Notes: generated from the letters alone by a model not told the origin. 64,000 nucleotides of DNA from Pomphorhynchus laevis (GCA_012934845.2 WNNJ02001606.1:288733-352732), one strand, 5' to 3'. Positions 25,101 through 34,845 are shown, counted from the first letter of the stretch. Made by a program: numbers and translations.

Positions 25101-26527
25101 CTTTGTTTTAATAGATACATTGGTATCGCACCATAGAAAGAGTTTATACTTGAGGAAGCGGAACCAGCTTTTATTATCCGGCTTCGAATGCCGCCATCAC
25201 AAAATGATTCTGGAATATTATAGAACATGTTTTTACCATCCATTTTTTGTACTTTTATTTATTCGTCTAAATTTGTACAGAACCAGACACCAGATTGCAA
25301 GGCAATCAGAACATTTATTTAAAACGTTTAGCCAATTACCTTCATCAGTTAAGTTGCACACTCACAAAAATTACACAATTCAAGAAAAACAAAATAAAAT
25401 TAGTCGAGGACATTAAACATAAAATCAATTAATTGATGTTGGATTCGAATTTAAAACGATTAATATTACTCCTTGCAATTTGTTTGTTTAGTATTTGCTT
25501 ATGCATACATTATATATATACTCAATCATGAGTATATATACTCAATCATCAGTATATATATTGCTTTTTTATTTGTCACAATATCATCTCATAGATGATT
25601 AAAGCTTTTGCCACTGACTTTCAACGAGTACTTTTTAAGATTTAAACTATAACTTGACTTATTAGCGTATCCGTAAAGCACGTCGACAAAGCTGTAAACA
25701 CTATTTTTTGTTATTATAAATGCTCAAATGGTAATATTATTTGTTTTTATCAAACTTATTATTACCGACACAAATTTTTATTACTACTGACCTCAAGTTT
25801 AACAACTGCAATCTTATTGTTGCTCTAGTTCGTATTATTGCTTTTGTTGATTTTGCGTCTCCTCAATATTTTATTTTTACTTTAATCTATTTAAAAAATT
25901 TAAATGGATTATGCCTTTTTTTTTATTAAATACAGTTTATCGTTAGGTATAGTGTAATGTATCATTATGCTCATCTATGTCGATAATAGCAAAACATTAG
26001 AACTGTAACCTCCGCTTTATAGCATTTAGCCGATTTTTTATTGATTATTCGAATAAATATTCAGGCTTAGTCACATTAGCTGCACCGTTATATAACTAGA
26101 TGGACGCAGAATATAGCCAATATTTACGAGTGTACTTTAATAATCGATTAATAGTCAGATGCTTTTTGTATACATACTTTGATTTGATGTAAATCTGATA
26201 ATTAGTCTATCTAATAATTGCCAACCTCTTCTTCTAAATGAATATTTTAAATAATCCTTTTTTCAACATATTTTCCTTTATATGTGCATACTATTTTTTA
26301 TATAATGTACACTTTATTGATTCTTTTAAAATCAATTTAATTTGATAAATTGATCTTGATAGCTATCTAATTGCGTCTATTTCACTTTAGCTATGGTTCG
26401 AACAATGATTGAAAGAAGAGATAGCCTGGTTGTAGGTGCTGACAATCCGGACGCAATAGCGAAATTAAAATGGTTACGACGAATAGGAACCCGTACTAAG
26501 GAGTGGATGCGATTAAGCAATCGCTAA
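7190..26527 (+). CDS. UFL1: E3 UFM1-protein ligase 1, 14 visible exons; first exon not found
   Basis: UFL1 is the scaffold-type E3 that moves UFM1 from UFC1 to substrates such as ribosomal protein RPL26 at the ER, working with DDRGK1. Exons: 7190-7333, 8200-8326, 9679-9796, 9887-10076, 10890-11021, 12818-12990, 15700-15873, 17990-18165, 18242-18438, 19763-19931, 19988-20071, 21358-21446, 22690-22910, 26391-26527 (stop). They give about 709 residues against about 794 in human. Landmarks, in order: ISETSCVDIIELL...LDGRFYITP (human LSERNCIEIVNKL...LDGKEYITP), the winged-helix region, the basic linker RKQKGKKK, VFEFLSYCIATVERLF, and the C-terminal repeat-like helices. Splice phases agree at every join except exon 9 to 10, where one nucleotide is lacking; a small exon (length 1 modulo 3) between 18439 and 19762 is likely. 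The exon 8 acceptor is the second AG of TTTTAGAG. The C-terminus is shorter than in human. Confidence 0.9.
8912..9427. repeat. Fold-back element in UFL1 intron 2, arms of about 215-230 bp
   Basis: The segment 8912-9127 is repeated in inverted orientation at 9197-9427 with roughly 85% identity by eye, around a 69 bp spacer. Both arms carry the same ~100-residue frame on opposite strands (SMTIVAVHCWLF and SMTIVTVHCWIF), which is a by-product of the palindrome rather than two genes. No transposase is present, so it is a non-autonomous fold-back or MITE-like element. Confidence 0.85.
10077..10889. other. UFL1 intron 4, no recognised content
   Basis: Ordinary AT-rich intron sequence between two well-supported exons; I see no element or RNA gene. 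Confidence 0.6.
11153..11396 (-). mobile_element. PLE-A solo 3' end (Penelope-like family), 5' truncated
   Basis: In plus orientation it begins with a variant of the family end (ATCAGCTAATTGAGTATAC) and runs to the GAACTGCTATG block, then stops within the pseudoknot region. Family membership follows from the same sequence lying just 3' of the RT frame in the 33.8-34.8 kb copy. The element sense strand is minus. Confidence 0.75.
12110..12592. repeat. Hairpin and short tandem repeats in UFL1 intron 5
   Basis: A 17 bp perfect inverted repeat (AGTAACGAACTGTTACC near 12111 and its complement near 12173) spans about 80 bp. It is followed by four copies of GATCAGCGATG near 12362-12418, and by two tandem copies of a ~41 bp unit containing CATCTAGTGGGCA near 12508-12588. 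None looks coding. Confidence 0.7.
13045..13562. repeat. Fold-back element in UFL1 intron 6, arms of about 190 bp
   Basis: The left arm 13045-13232 and right arm 13370-13562 are inverted copies with about 80-85% identity. The ~135 bp loop holds an exon-like stretch (acceptor CAG at 13250, donor GTAAGT after 13343), but it carries a stop in the UFL1 phase and matches nothing in UFL1. No transposase is seen. Confidence 0.8.
13563..14866. other. UFL1 intron 6, AT-rich, no recognised content
   Basis: No exon or element recognised. A 69-residue minus-strand frame (13804-14013) has no family features. Confidence 0.55.
14867..15003 (-). mobile_element. PLE-A solo 3' end, short
   Basis: It starts with AATCAACTAACTGAGTCTACG, the family 3' terminus in antisense, and extends about 135 bp before truncation. 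It is the shortest clear member. Confidence 0.75.
15218..15422. repeat. Near-perfect 205 bp palindrome in UFL1 intron 6
   Basis: Arms 15218-15305 and 15335-15422 are 88 nt each and differ at only two positions by direct comparison. The 29 bp loop contains a further small stem (ATGCC/GGCAT). Transcribed with UFL1 it would form a long, almost fully paired hairpin. It has no coding capacity; it could be a young fold-back MITE. Confidence 0.95.
16008..17790 (-). mobile_element. PLE-A copy with reverse transcriptase (Penelope-like), decayed
   Basis: On the minus strand the region 17760-16848 encodes a Penelope-type RT in pieces: an N-terminal part (NNFVFICKKLYYDILMKEV, then PIIYYNLKLHKN, then KYCRVIEINTGIKHFFSIN), FRQVKGVPMGGNSSPI and the catalytic RYIDDI. 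It is broken by several shifts and stops. The family 3' region follows at 16008-16550, including the pseudoknot block near 16394-16449. No GIY-YIG domain follows the RT in this family. It sits in UFL1 intron 7, antisense to the gene. Confidence 0.88.
16075..16190 (-). mobile_element. GC-rich SINE-like insert inside PLE-A
   Basis: An island of much higher GC interrupts the PLE-A 3' region. On the minus strand it reads through GGGCGTGAGTCCGACC, which resembles an RNA polymerase III B box, and ends in a TTTTCATTTTCAT tail. The A box is not clear, so calling it a SINE is tentative. Confidence 0.4.
19142..19625. mobile_element. Cluster of three tRNA-derived SINE heads
   Basis: Three related units lie in the intron before UFL1 exon 10: about 19142-19330 (minus), 19316-19465 (minus) and 19541-19625 (plus). 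Read in sense, each has an A-box-like CAGTCTAGTGG and a B-box-like GAGTTCGAATAC (near 19231, 19371 and 19591), the spacing of a tRNA gene, with flanking CCGGATCACCGCTGG. The second and third copies form an inverted pair. No intact acceptor stem is formed, so these are SINEs and not tRNA genes. Confidence 0.8.
20700..20825. repeat. Short tandem duplication with AACGTTA palindromes
   Basis: Two tandem copies of a unit of about 45-50 bp (TTTGAACGTTAATAATG, then ATAACGTTATT) in UFL1 intron 11. No function is evident. Confidence 0.6.
22190..22474 (+). mobile_element. PLE-A solo 3' end in sense orientation
   Basis: This is the only copy with its sense strand on plus. It begins within the pseudoknot block (GGGTAGAGGAGTTAGGGGCC near 22190) and ends with CGTAGACTCAGTTAGCTGATTT, the shared terminus. 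It lies in UFL1 intron 12. Confidence 0.8.
23228..24172. repeat. Mosaic palindrome of about 945 bp in UFL1 intron 13
   Basis: Unit A (about 150 bp, starting near 23232, with GCTCCGTGAGCTAATAAGC) is followed by unit B (about 200 bp, 23380-23587) and a second direct copy of A (23588-23740). The mirror image then follows: A reversed (23741-23870), B reversed (23870-24080) and A reversed (to 24172). The order is A-B-A / A'-B'-A'. Matching frames on both strands near 23602-23848 are products of the symmetry. Unit A contains a B-box-like GGAGTTCGATTAC and may be SINE-derived. Confidence 0.85.
24540..25260 (-). mobile_element. RTE-type LINE C-terminal fragment
   Basis: On the minus strand from about 25230 downward the reading is WFRFLKYKLFLWC, SIKTKVQMYSYVVRSVVLYGSECW, then NCCLRRIARVN. 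This is the RTE-clade block after the RT palm (KTKLRVYxAxVRSVLLYGCETW...HRCLRRI), known from schistosome SR2 and many RTEs. Frames shift several times and stops are present, so it is dead. It lies in UFL1 intron 13. Confidence 0.8.
25521..25560 (+). repeat. Two tandem copies of a 20 bp unit
   Basis: CTCAATCAT(G/C)AGTATATATA is repeated twice in tandem next to a TA run in UFL1 intron 13. Confidence 0.7.
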
Positions 26528-26866
26528 AAGCATTAAATTTGTTAGGATTGACAGTTCAAACATGTATTGGATGAATTAACCTGGAATATAAACATTATAT
26601 TTTGTTGACTTGTTAGTATTGTGTTAAATGGCATTCGAAATAGACTGTCTATTCTTATAATAGACAATGCAAAAAAATCGTTCACGATTTTATCTTATAA
26701 AATTGTTTAATTTTAATGTCGTTTTTGTTTAATTTTAGATGAATTTCTCAATTGGCATGGAAAAACTGTGATATATTTGCTAATTGCGAAATAGTAATTA
26801 GGTGTTAACATTCCCATACACTTTTTGTATATATATTTCTGCCGGTTATTCGATATCTTCGATCTC

Positions 26867-26872
26867 AATAAA
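26867..26872 (+). terminator. Possible poly(A) signal of UFL1
   Basis: The first good AATAAA downstream of the UFL1 stop lies 340 bp after it. In such AT-rich sequence this is weak evidence. Confidence 0.4.
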
Positions 26873-27424
26873 CAGTTAGTCTAAACCAACCATCTATTTA
26901 TTACTATATTTGACCAAATATTTATTTCAAATATTTATTGCAATCGAACGTAGCTTACGTCTTTTGTTCTAGCTTTACGGTTTTTGTTCACGTACGTTTT
27001 TTTTTCAAAAGCCGTATCTTTACGGCTATTGCAAATTTGAACAAACTCTAAGCTTAAATATTGTTGAGTCATCAATCAGTAAGTAACAGTTCTAAAAAAT
27101 TTAAAAAACCAATTTTGAAAATCACTTTGACGTGTTATAATACTTATACATGACTTATATATGACTTGTACATTAAGTTTGAACTTAATGTATATTATCA
27201 AATATAAAAATTATATTAATGTAAACATAATTTGTAATGTTTAGCCAATTTTATTTATAATTATGAAATACAATATATTTAATGATATATTTAATTATAA
27301 CTAATTTGCAAAATTGTTAGTATTTATAAAAATATCTTACTTACATGATTTTTCTAAATTAACAGTAATTGTTTTAATTTGTGACGACCCCATATTTTAT
27401 GGGGTCGTCACAAATAGCATTTTC

Positions 27425-27729
27425 ATAAAAGCATTTTCCATGAACGATCGAAGACCGCTTTCATCGTATTCTTATTTATAAATCCATATGCAAAATAGAT
27501 AATGATGCCAGAATTGAACCTTGAATCCATATAGAGTATTTTCGTTAAGGAGGTCCAATGATATTTATTTTAATTATACTGGGTGCTAGCGCATTCATTT
27601 CATTTTACATTCGATCCGCAATTCCGGGACACATGCTTCTTCCTCCGGAAAAAACAGTGTTTGCGTACAAATCTTTTCTACTATCAATATCACATCCCAT
27701 AATTGAATTAAATGAGGTTCGTGAAAACC
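27425..27729 (-). pseudogene. Actin pseudogene fragment (C-terminal ~105 residues)
   Basis: On the minus strand the sequence reads [58 protein letters not shown] and EYDESG. These are the actin segments [58 protein letters not shown] and EYDESG. There are in-frame stops and small shifts, and no intron interrupts the block, which suits a processed (retrocopied) pseudogene. The rest of actin is absent. A 66-residue plus-strand frame over this stretch is only its antisense shadow. Confidence 0.93.
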
Positions 27730-30136
27730 TAATACTTATAATGACATATGATATTTGATTTGCAATATTTGATACTTTATTCTATAATTTTATTAAATTG
27801 TAAGATATTTTAAAAAATTATATTTTGTTGATACTTAATAGAACTTTAAATAGTTTTTAAAAAGTTCTGTATAACCTTTAAATATGCGGTTCTAAACGTC
27901 TTAGACTTAGTTCCTTATAACTATCGTTTTTATCAAGCGAAAAGTGAAACGATGGTCAAACCGCATAGGATATAGCCAAACGATTCAAGTAGCATTAATG
28001 TTAACTCACAAGTAGGCGGCATGCACGCTCAGCAAAGTGGATTCACGTGCTTGACATCGAGTATTGCATGAATATTAGATGTGTACAAATAGTATTCAAT
28101 GGCTGGTATGCATTGTCTAAGAGCGTAATAGAGTAATCGCAACTGAAATCTTCAGAAGGGGTGGTCCGAGCGTCTATCTTTAAAGAAGATGTGCATTCAT
28201 TTAATAAGTACAGACGACTTTTTATCAAATTACCCTATGCATAATGAAAATTGGTAGATAGTGATGTCCTTTTTTATGACGTTTGTAAAATTACACTTCA
28301 CCTCTTTAATAACTACGAACTTGCAATATTGTAATTTGTGTTGAGGTAATGTCTAAAACAAAATGATAAAAAAATTGAGTTACAAAGCGACGCTCGTGTG
28401 CTATATTTAACAACAGAATTTCTGACAATATGCCATACAAACAAGTGGAACTGTAATGGATACACCCGTTGCCCCTACGAAACACCAAACTATACAGTCA
28501 CTGGATGCAAAAGCCATTTACTATTAGAGATACATTGACGATTGATTTAAGTTAGGCTAGAAACTCGCTGAGAATAGTAAACACTTTTAACAAATCCGGT
28601 CATTTACATGATGTATGCTCCAGCTAACAAAAGGTGGCAAAAAGTGAACATCTAACAAAAGGTGAACCTTGTGGGTGTCAATTTACTGACTGAAATGCAC
28701 ATGAAAGATTCATTTGTGTATACTTGCCTTTATTTAATAAGCGTTCATATTAGATTGATTAAAACAAATATGATATAAGATATAAAACACCTCAACTTCT
28801 CAAACTATGTAATATATCATAAAATAGAAATAAAGCATCTGTTGGAGGACTTACATTTGCAAATAATTTACACACCGTCTAATGTGAAATATGATAAATT
28901 CCAATTTAGAAAGTAAAAGAAGGTTTGCTTTGTAAAAGAAACAATTGTTATACAAACCTTTTTACTGATTATTGTTCAACATTCCGGCACGTGCATTTTG
29001 ATTTAGTAATATTTAATATAAATTTATATTCGTTAAAACTTTAATAAATTCCTCGTGCATACCATTTTAATTGCATGAGCTTATTACATGCGTGATTTCA
29101 ACATTTAATCGTATTTTATTTTTTAGAAACATCATTTCTAGTAATACTGATCGTTCGTAGAAACAGTCAGTGTTTCTACAAACACCGACTTTGCATTTTT
29201 TTGTAATTTATTTTAATTGCTGATGTTGTCTAATTGCCATGAAACTCTTTTACGGTGTCCCCTGATAAGTGATTACATTTCAACATTCGCTGTCGATATT
29301 TAAAAATCGTCTTTAATGTTTAATTCAAACATAAAATTATATTCATAACTTCATTGATAGTTATTTTAATATTGTTGTTTGAGTATTTGAATATTTGAAA
29401 TAAAAAATATTTTGTTCATTGAATTTAAATTATGATTATATTAATTTATTCTTTAATACACTTTTAGCGTACCTTGCTTATTTGTTTCTATATAATTATC
29501 TGTACTTATTAATAGATGAACGTAAGGTCGCTTGATCGAATTTTATCTGTCCAAAGCCATGTCGTTCACGGATTCGTTGGTAATAAATGCGCTTCCTTTA
29601 TTTTACAGGTAATTTTATAAATAAATAATATATTTATTATTTATTTAATAATAAATATTTAAATAAATAATTAAATATTATTTATTTAATTATTATTTAT
29701 TTATATAGCTATATTTTTATACCAATCAAAATATGCACTGCATCAGTTATCACACCACGTGACATTTATTCTACTCGCTATGAAACGCCTCACTAATCAA
29801 ATATATACAATTTGAAATTATGTTATTTTACGAAGTGTGTGATTGCCTTCGCATTCGAGCCACATATAAACAAGAAATCGTAAATTTCATGACAAGCATA
29901 AATAGTTTGCCATAGCAAAACAACAGAGTTCAGTAATGCTTCGAAGCGTTCATTTATAAAGTGGCGTTGCATTCTTATGCATTCTGGATTACTTATTAAA
30001 ATTTACTTCATTAAAAATTATCTTCGATAATTTTTAATGATCCTTTGTTGTCTGTATATATTTTACAATTAAATGAGCAATTCTGAAAACTACGATATTT
30101 ACTAGTTTATTAAATGCATCATTACTTTAAATTGAT
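27730..30136. other. Intergenic sequence, no recognised gene
   Basis: AT-rich. Minus-strand frames at 28043-28228 and 28306-28488 (61 and 60 residues) match no family I recognise. The first PDXK exon must lie somewhere between about 26.9 and 36.4 kb, or further upstream, but I could not find it here. Confidence 0.5.
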
Positions 30137-30390
30137 AATCAAATCAGATAACTGAGTCTACGTATTTAATATAATTATAAACTAAACAAAACATAATAAT
30201 GCTAAATCAAAATTTAATAATTAAATAATAAAATTAATAATTGTTTTTAGATTTTCTATAATTTAAATCAAGTTAAAATAAAAAATTGAAATTTAAAATA
30301 AAAGTCATTTTTATGAATTGACTAATAAATAACAGACGAAATATCAGAATAAGAATTAGAGGTCATCAGGAGGAAGTCCTATATGCTGAA
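30137..30390 (-). mobile_element. PLE-A solo 3' end, 5' truncated
   Basis: It starts with ATCAGATAACTGAGTCTACG (family terminus, antisense) and runs to the GGTCATCAGGAGGAA block, where it stops. Confidence 0.78.
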
Positions 30391-30477
30391 TATGCTGAAT
30401 TTCGTTCAAATTAAAATATCGTATTTTTTAATATAGCTAGATTTTATGTCATATTCATTGTTTATTAATTTCTTCTT

Positions 30478-30850
30478 AAGCCTTTATCCCGATTTGAGGC
30501 TGCGTCGGCTATGTAGGATTTGTTCATCCATTTCGCCCTATTCGGAGCCTAGTCCGGGTTAAGTCCGAAAGTCATTAGTTTCGATTGAGAAGTCCTGAGA
30601 ATTCCCGCAATAAGTCTGAGAAATTTGTAAGTTTGAGAAGTCCTGCCGCGTTAATCGCGATGTACTCGCTAGCTCCAGTGCGAAAATTGAAGGATTTTAT
30701 CATTGATAACGACTTTTGTTGGTATTTTCATGATTGTTTTGTCGTATGGTCATGTCACCGGGAGTTGCCTGCGTTTAGTTTACCCCGCAGCTGATATGCT
30801 GCGTGGAGGGGGTTCCATGGCCATCACGAGGAAGAACGGACACACACTCA
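30478..30850. other. GC-richer island of unknown origin
   Basis: This ~370 bp stretch is clearly richer in G and C than its surroundings, begins with TTTATCCCGATTTGAGGCTGC and contains an internal near-repeat of GAGAAGTCCTG (30588 and 30633). It looks like part of an inserted repeat, but I cannot assign it. A 69-residue frame in it has no family features. Confidence 0.4.
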
Positions 30851-32349
30851 TTGTTTATTAATTTTAATTTAGTCATTAGTTTTCATTTTAAATAGCGAAT
30901 TTACTTTTACTCAAAAATGTGATGGTATTTCCAGGTGCCTTTTCTGATTTCGACATGGCAATTCAACATGCCAATTTTGTATTTTTTAATTATTGTTTTT
31001 ATATTATACTATTGGCAATGCTTTTTTAAATATGAAATTGTGTTATTCAATTGTTCTGTTCTACTCTATAGTAATATCGTTGGAATTTGAATTCTGTATT
31101 TTAGTTGTCCCAGAAACTAATATCCCTGAGTGAGCAATGCATTGTATGCGATAGTCTACTAGAGTTTTGAGCATGTATTGATAATGTTTATCGAGTATGT
31201 ACTGCTGTAAATACGGATTTTAAGGTACATATATGACTATATCTGTTTCCGCGACATTTTATTTTATGGAATTCAATTCGAATTTTGAATGGTTATTAAA
31301 GAATAAGCAGTGTAACATGTAGTATTCAGAATTTGTAACATGTTAAATGCTATCAACATTTTACGTGTTACATGATAGGGTTTTATCATGTTAAAATCCT
31401 AGCTTTAGAGTTTTACAGCCTATTTTTAATAGAAATCAATAATATTGATAACCGTCTATTGAAAATCTTGTATTTCTTTACTAGCCCCGACCGTAATATT
31501 TAATTTATAATTTATTAAAAATTTATTAGAATCATTTTGAAGACACGTAACTAAAAAGAAACTAGCAACAAGAGCATATTTTAGCAACTAATCATCACAG
31601 AATAGTCTTTATCTTGGTTCATCGTGAGATTTTCACACGTTCATCGATCTGCATTTTTTATTGTCGATGATAAATGGTCGTCTATAAGAATCCCTCTCCT
31701 GCTAATATTGATGATTATTTATACTGATTTATGGTTAATACGGTGAAAATCAGTTGTTAGGTTTATTCCTTTTTACTGATCTGCCATCTAGCAAGATGAT
31801 TTACGAAATTCTGACAAAATCATATTCAGATATAAATAAGAAATAATGTTTTACATTTATTCTTATGGATAAATGCATTTAAAACGCTTGGTGTTGGTTA
31901 ATACTATGGATGTGGACTCGCGCAGTAGCCGTTAGTTTCAATTAAAATAATCTTGCAAGTTAGTGAAGTTTGTAAAGTTGGGTTACGTTCTTAAATGACA
32001 TTGCTGTTTTAACTTTAATAATGACAGCAAGTTGAGATTACGGTACTAGTAGCAAGATGTTGCGTTTGGTGTTAAAGCAGCTTATGTGCAGATCAGTTTT
32101 GGCTATTTCATTTTTAGTAGTGAAATGTAGAGCAGTAGTTTATACCAGGGGGACGTTTTTGTTCATGAAGGTCACTTTACAATTCATCGTTGCTAATAGA
32201 GGCCGCATTAAACAAATAATTTTTGTTTGTCTTTTTATCATATAGCAGGCCTTGGTCGCTTAGTAATTTATTAGTAACGTTATGAAAGAAATGTGAATAA
32301 AAATCGTTAATTGACATTTTCAAATATTTTTCTGAAGTAGGAACTCCTA
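30851..32349. other. AT-rich intergenic sequence
   Basis: No exon or element was recognised. The minus-strand frame ending at 32177 overlaps the LINE C copy in antisense and is not a gene on present evidence. Confidence 0.5.
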
Positions 32350-32746
32350 TGCAAGCAATAAGTAAATTTAGAAGAAAACCCTTCGTCCGTGACAAGGTCC
32401 GCTCGTCTAACTTAATTTTCCGTGACATCCGCCGTACCGCTCCCTTATCGACTTCCGTTCTTGTATGTATCTTCTTTCATCGCTTCTTTTTCTTAAAATC
32501 GATTACTGCCTCAGCCTTTTCGCCAATTCTCCAAAATTCATAATCCTACCCCGACAACGAATAATCAACACCGCCGTTCGAGTGCTCCTGCGTTTCCGTC
32601 GCTTTGACCACACATCCACGCATATTGCCCAACTCTCCTGGCCCACCATCCACATCCGCATACAACTCCTATCTTCTCGTTACTTTTCGTCTCATCGCTG
32701 TCGGCTCCCCATCGTTCATCAACCACCCTTCCTTAGGGTGGTTGAT
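32350..32746 (+). mobile_element. LINE C copy 3: internal fragment lacking its 3' end
   Basis: Frames read FVRDKVRSSNLIF, then LLSSLLFLKIDYCLSLFANSPK, RRFDHTSTHIAQLSWPTIHIRI and SHRCRLPIVHQPPFLR, collinear with copies 2 and 4. The copy then ends abruptly at a perfect 12 bp inverted repeat (32718-32729 and 32735-32746). Unlike the other copies, the trailer is missing. Confidence 0.85.
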
Positions 32747-33762
32747 AAAAACAACAACAAGCTTATTAAACTGAGAATATGTAATCTTTCAATTTTTAAT
32801 TTTGCCAATATAATCACTCATATTTATTCAAATTAATGACTTCTTTTATTTTGCTTTTTTTGAGAATACTTTTTGATGTCAAGTTCTATTATCTAATGGT
32901 TCTTAGTTTCAATTGGTCCTCTAAACACTTATTTGTCAACTGTGTTCTTAGTGATTCTTGATTTGCGTCATTTACGAGAATGTGAATTTGAAACAGTATG
33001 TTGTAGAACAGCAGGAACTCAGTCGGCATGCATGATTATGCATGCATTATGTATGTTCTATCGCTCTTTTTCAAATTTCAATGGGATCGTTCCTATTGTC
33101 AAGTTGGGATTTCAGAATATCATCTTCGGACATTTCAATGAGTTTTATTTGTAACTCTTCGGGAGCCTTAGATACATTAACTAAGTGGGGCTGAAAAACA
33201 AGTTTGAGTGTTATGCCATTTTTTAGAAAAATCACTGAATATTTTATTGTATTCTTCTACTGAGTCTAAAACTGACTTGTATTCTTCAAACGATCCAGAG
33301 ATATCTTCATACTCTCTAATTACCTTCGTAAAGTGGGGAAAGTGTTCATCTGAAAGTTTTGATTAAGCCAAAAGAGACTTGTGAAACAACAGTTTTTTCT
33401 GAATGCCTGAGTGCTTTTGCCACATATCATAAATAGATTTATTTCTGCCTTGCAACGATATGTTCAACTCAGTTTGCTTCGACATCACATAAAAATCAAC
33501 ATCTTTGTAAAAGTTTGTATCCGATAATTCACAATCTTTGCTGTTTCCTTGACGAAGTCAATTATCAGCCGTCGTAAAGATATAATTTTGTCCAGTACTT
33601 TCCTTTGTGACAGCCACCGTACTTTTGAATGATAAGAAAGATCAACTTAAGTATTTAATCATCCAAAATCAATATGCCAATAAATTGACGATGCCTTGTG
33701 GAATTTGCTCGAATGTAGTTTACACAATACTTGAAACCTTTTGTAAAGTATCATTTAAATTA

Positions 33763-34845
33763 AATCAGCTAACTGAGTCTACGTATTGTTATATAATTAT
33801 AAAATAAACAAAACATAATAATGCTAAATCAAAATTTAATAATTAAATAATAAAATTAATAATTGTTTTTAGATTTTCTATAATTTTAATCAAGTTAAAA
33901 AATAAAAATAAAAAGTAAAAAATAAAATTTAAAATAAACGTCATTTTTATGAATTGACTAATAAATAACAGTCGTTGTATCAGAATAAGAATTAGAGGTC
34001 ATCAGGAGGAACTGCTATGCTATCAGGTTTCGGCCCCTAACTCCTCTACCCAACATAGCAGCGGGGCCAAATACATGCTAATGATGTATTTCCTCTGAAA
34101 TAACTATCTAGTATCTTATTCTAATGCAAAGTATATTATTTATTATTCATCCATAAAAATTTGCCACTTAAGAGTTTAAATTTATTCTTTATATTATTGT
34201 GTTGATTTATATATTTTACTATTTTCTGCTTGATGTTATTTTTATAGTAACCTAGTTTAAAATATGTATCTATTAAATTATTTAAATGATTTTTAAGAAA
34301 GCCAATATCATTACATATTGTTGCAATTCTTAAAATTTCATTATTTAATGTATTATATTTTATATTATATGGTATGCATGAATGCTCATGCAAAAATATG
34401 TTTCTTGTAAATTTAAATATGTCATCTTTACGATATAAATTAATAGTAGTTTTAGTTAATGTTAATTTAATGTTCATATATAGATATACACCTTATTTAT
34501 CATTAATTTTGGTTTTGTTAAGAATAAGGCTTTCTGGATAAATGTGCTCACTAATTGAATAAAAATTATTAGAATTAAATACACATATATCATCAATGTA
34601 TCGAAACATATATTTCATATATTTATATTGTTTAGATTTAGTTTTTACACAGTTATGAACAAATTCATATTCTATAAAGCTTAAAAACAAGTCAGCTATA
34701 ATTGGGCTACTATTACCACCCATTGGAACACCTTTTACTTGTCTAAATATAGATGTCCCTACTTTTAAATAATTTTGATTTATCAAAATATTTAAGGATC
34801 CTATTAATTGAATCCTTAATATTTAAGGATTCTATTAATTGATTA
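33763..34845 (-). mobile_element. PLE-A copy with RT inserted into the hAT relic
   Basis: On the minus strand, 34786-34493 encodes the RT (FRQVKGVPMGGNSSPI, catalytic RYIDDI), then 34477-34136 the thumb and tail (FTRNIFLHEHSC, then LKNHLNNLIDTYFKLGYYK, ending FLWMNNK and a stop). No GIY-YIG domain follows. The remaining 370 bp are a non-coding 3' region that ends with the shared terminus (antisense AATCAGCTAACTGAGTCTACG at 33763). At the 5' edge a ~23 bp segment (ATTTAAGGAT(C/T)CTATTAATTGA) occurs twice, near 34796 and 34826. The copy is 5' truncated inside the RT. Confidence 0.9.
34012..34091 (-). other. Structured RNA element in the PLE-A 3' region: pseudoknot plus hairpin
   Basis: On plus coordinates, CTGCTATG (34012-34019) pairs with CATAGCAG (34054-34061). 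GGCCCC (34032-34037) pairs with GGGGCC (34063-34068). The order b-a-b'-a' makes an H-type pseudoknot, and the same pairs exist in the sense (minus) RNA. An 8 bp hairpin (AAATACAT 34069-34076, ATGTATTT 34084-34091) follows. The 16 kb copy keeps both helices (16394-16401/16436-16443 and 16414-16419/16445-16449). The 43 kb copy changes one hairpin pair from T-A to C-G. Confidence 0.6.

Noticed and set aside
27377-27415. Perfect 18 bp hairpin (GTGACGACCCCATA) as a bacterial-type terminator
   Set aside because: The surroundings are eukaryotic and it lies just beyond the actin pseudogene end; no T-run or adjacent gene end supports a terminator.
27558-27758. 66-residue plus-strand frame that looks like a membrane segment
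   Set aside because: It is the antisense shadow of the actin pseudogene.
28043-28228. 61-residue minus-strand frame with a non-repetitive sequence
   Set aside because: No recognisable family, no convincing splice partners and no start context; it remains possible but unsupported.
30585-30794. 69-residue frame in the GC-richer island
   Set aside because: No family features; it is best explained by low stop density in GC-richer repeat sequence.
32177-32428. 83-residue minus-strand frame as a gene
   Set aside because: About a quarter of it is antisense to the LINE C copy and the rest has no recognisable domain.
34012-34091. GAAAC and CTGATGA motifs in the PLE-A 3' region as a hammerhead ribozyme
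   Set aside because: In the sense strand GAAAC comes before CTGATGA, which would need the rare type II order. Two unpaired C residues separate the possible stem II from GAAA, and only 22 nt remain for stems III and I. The pseudoknot pairing explains the conservation better.
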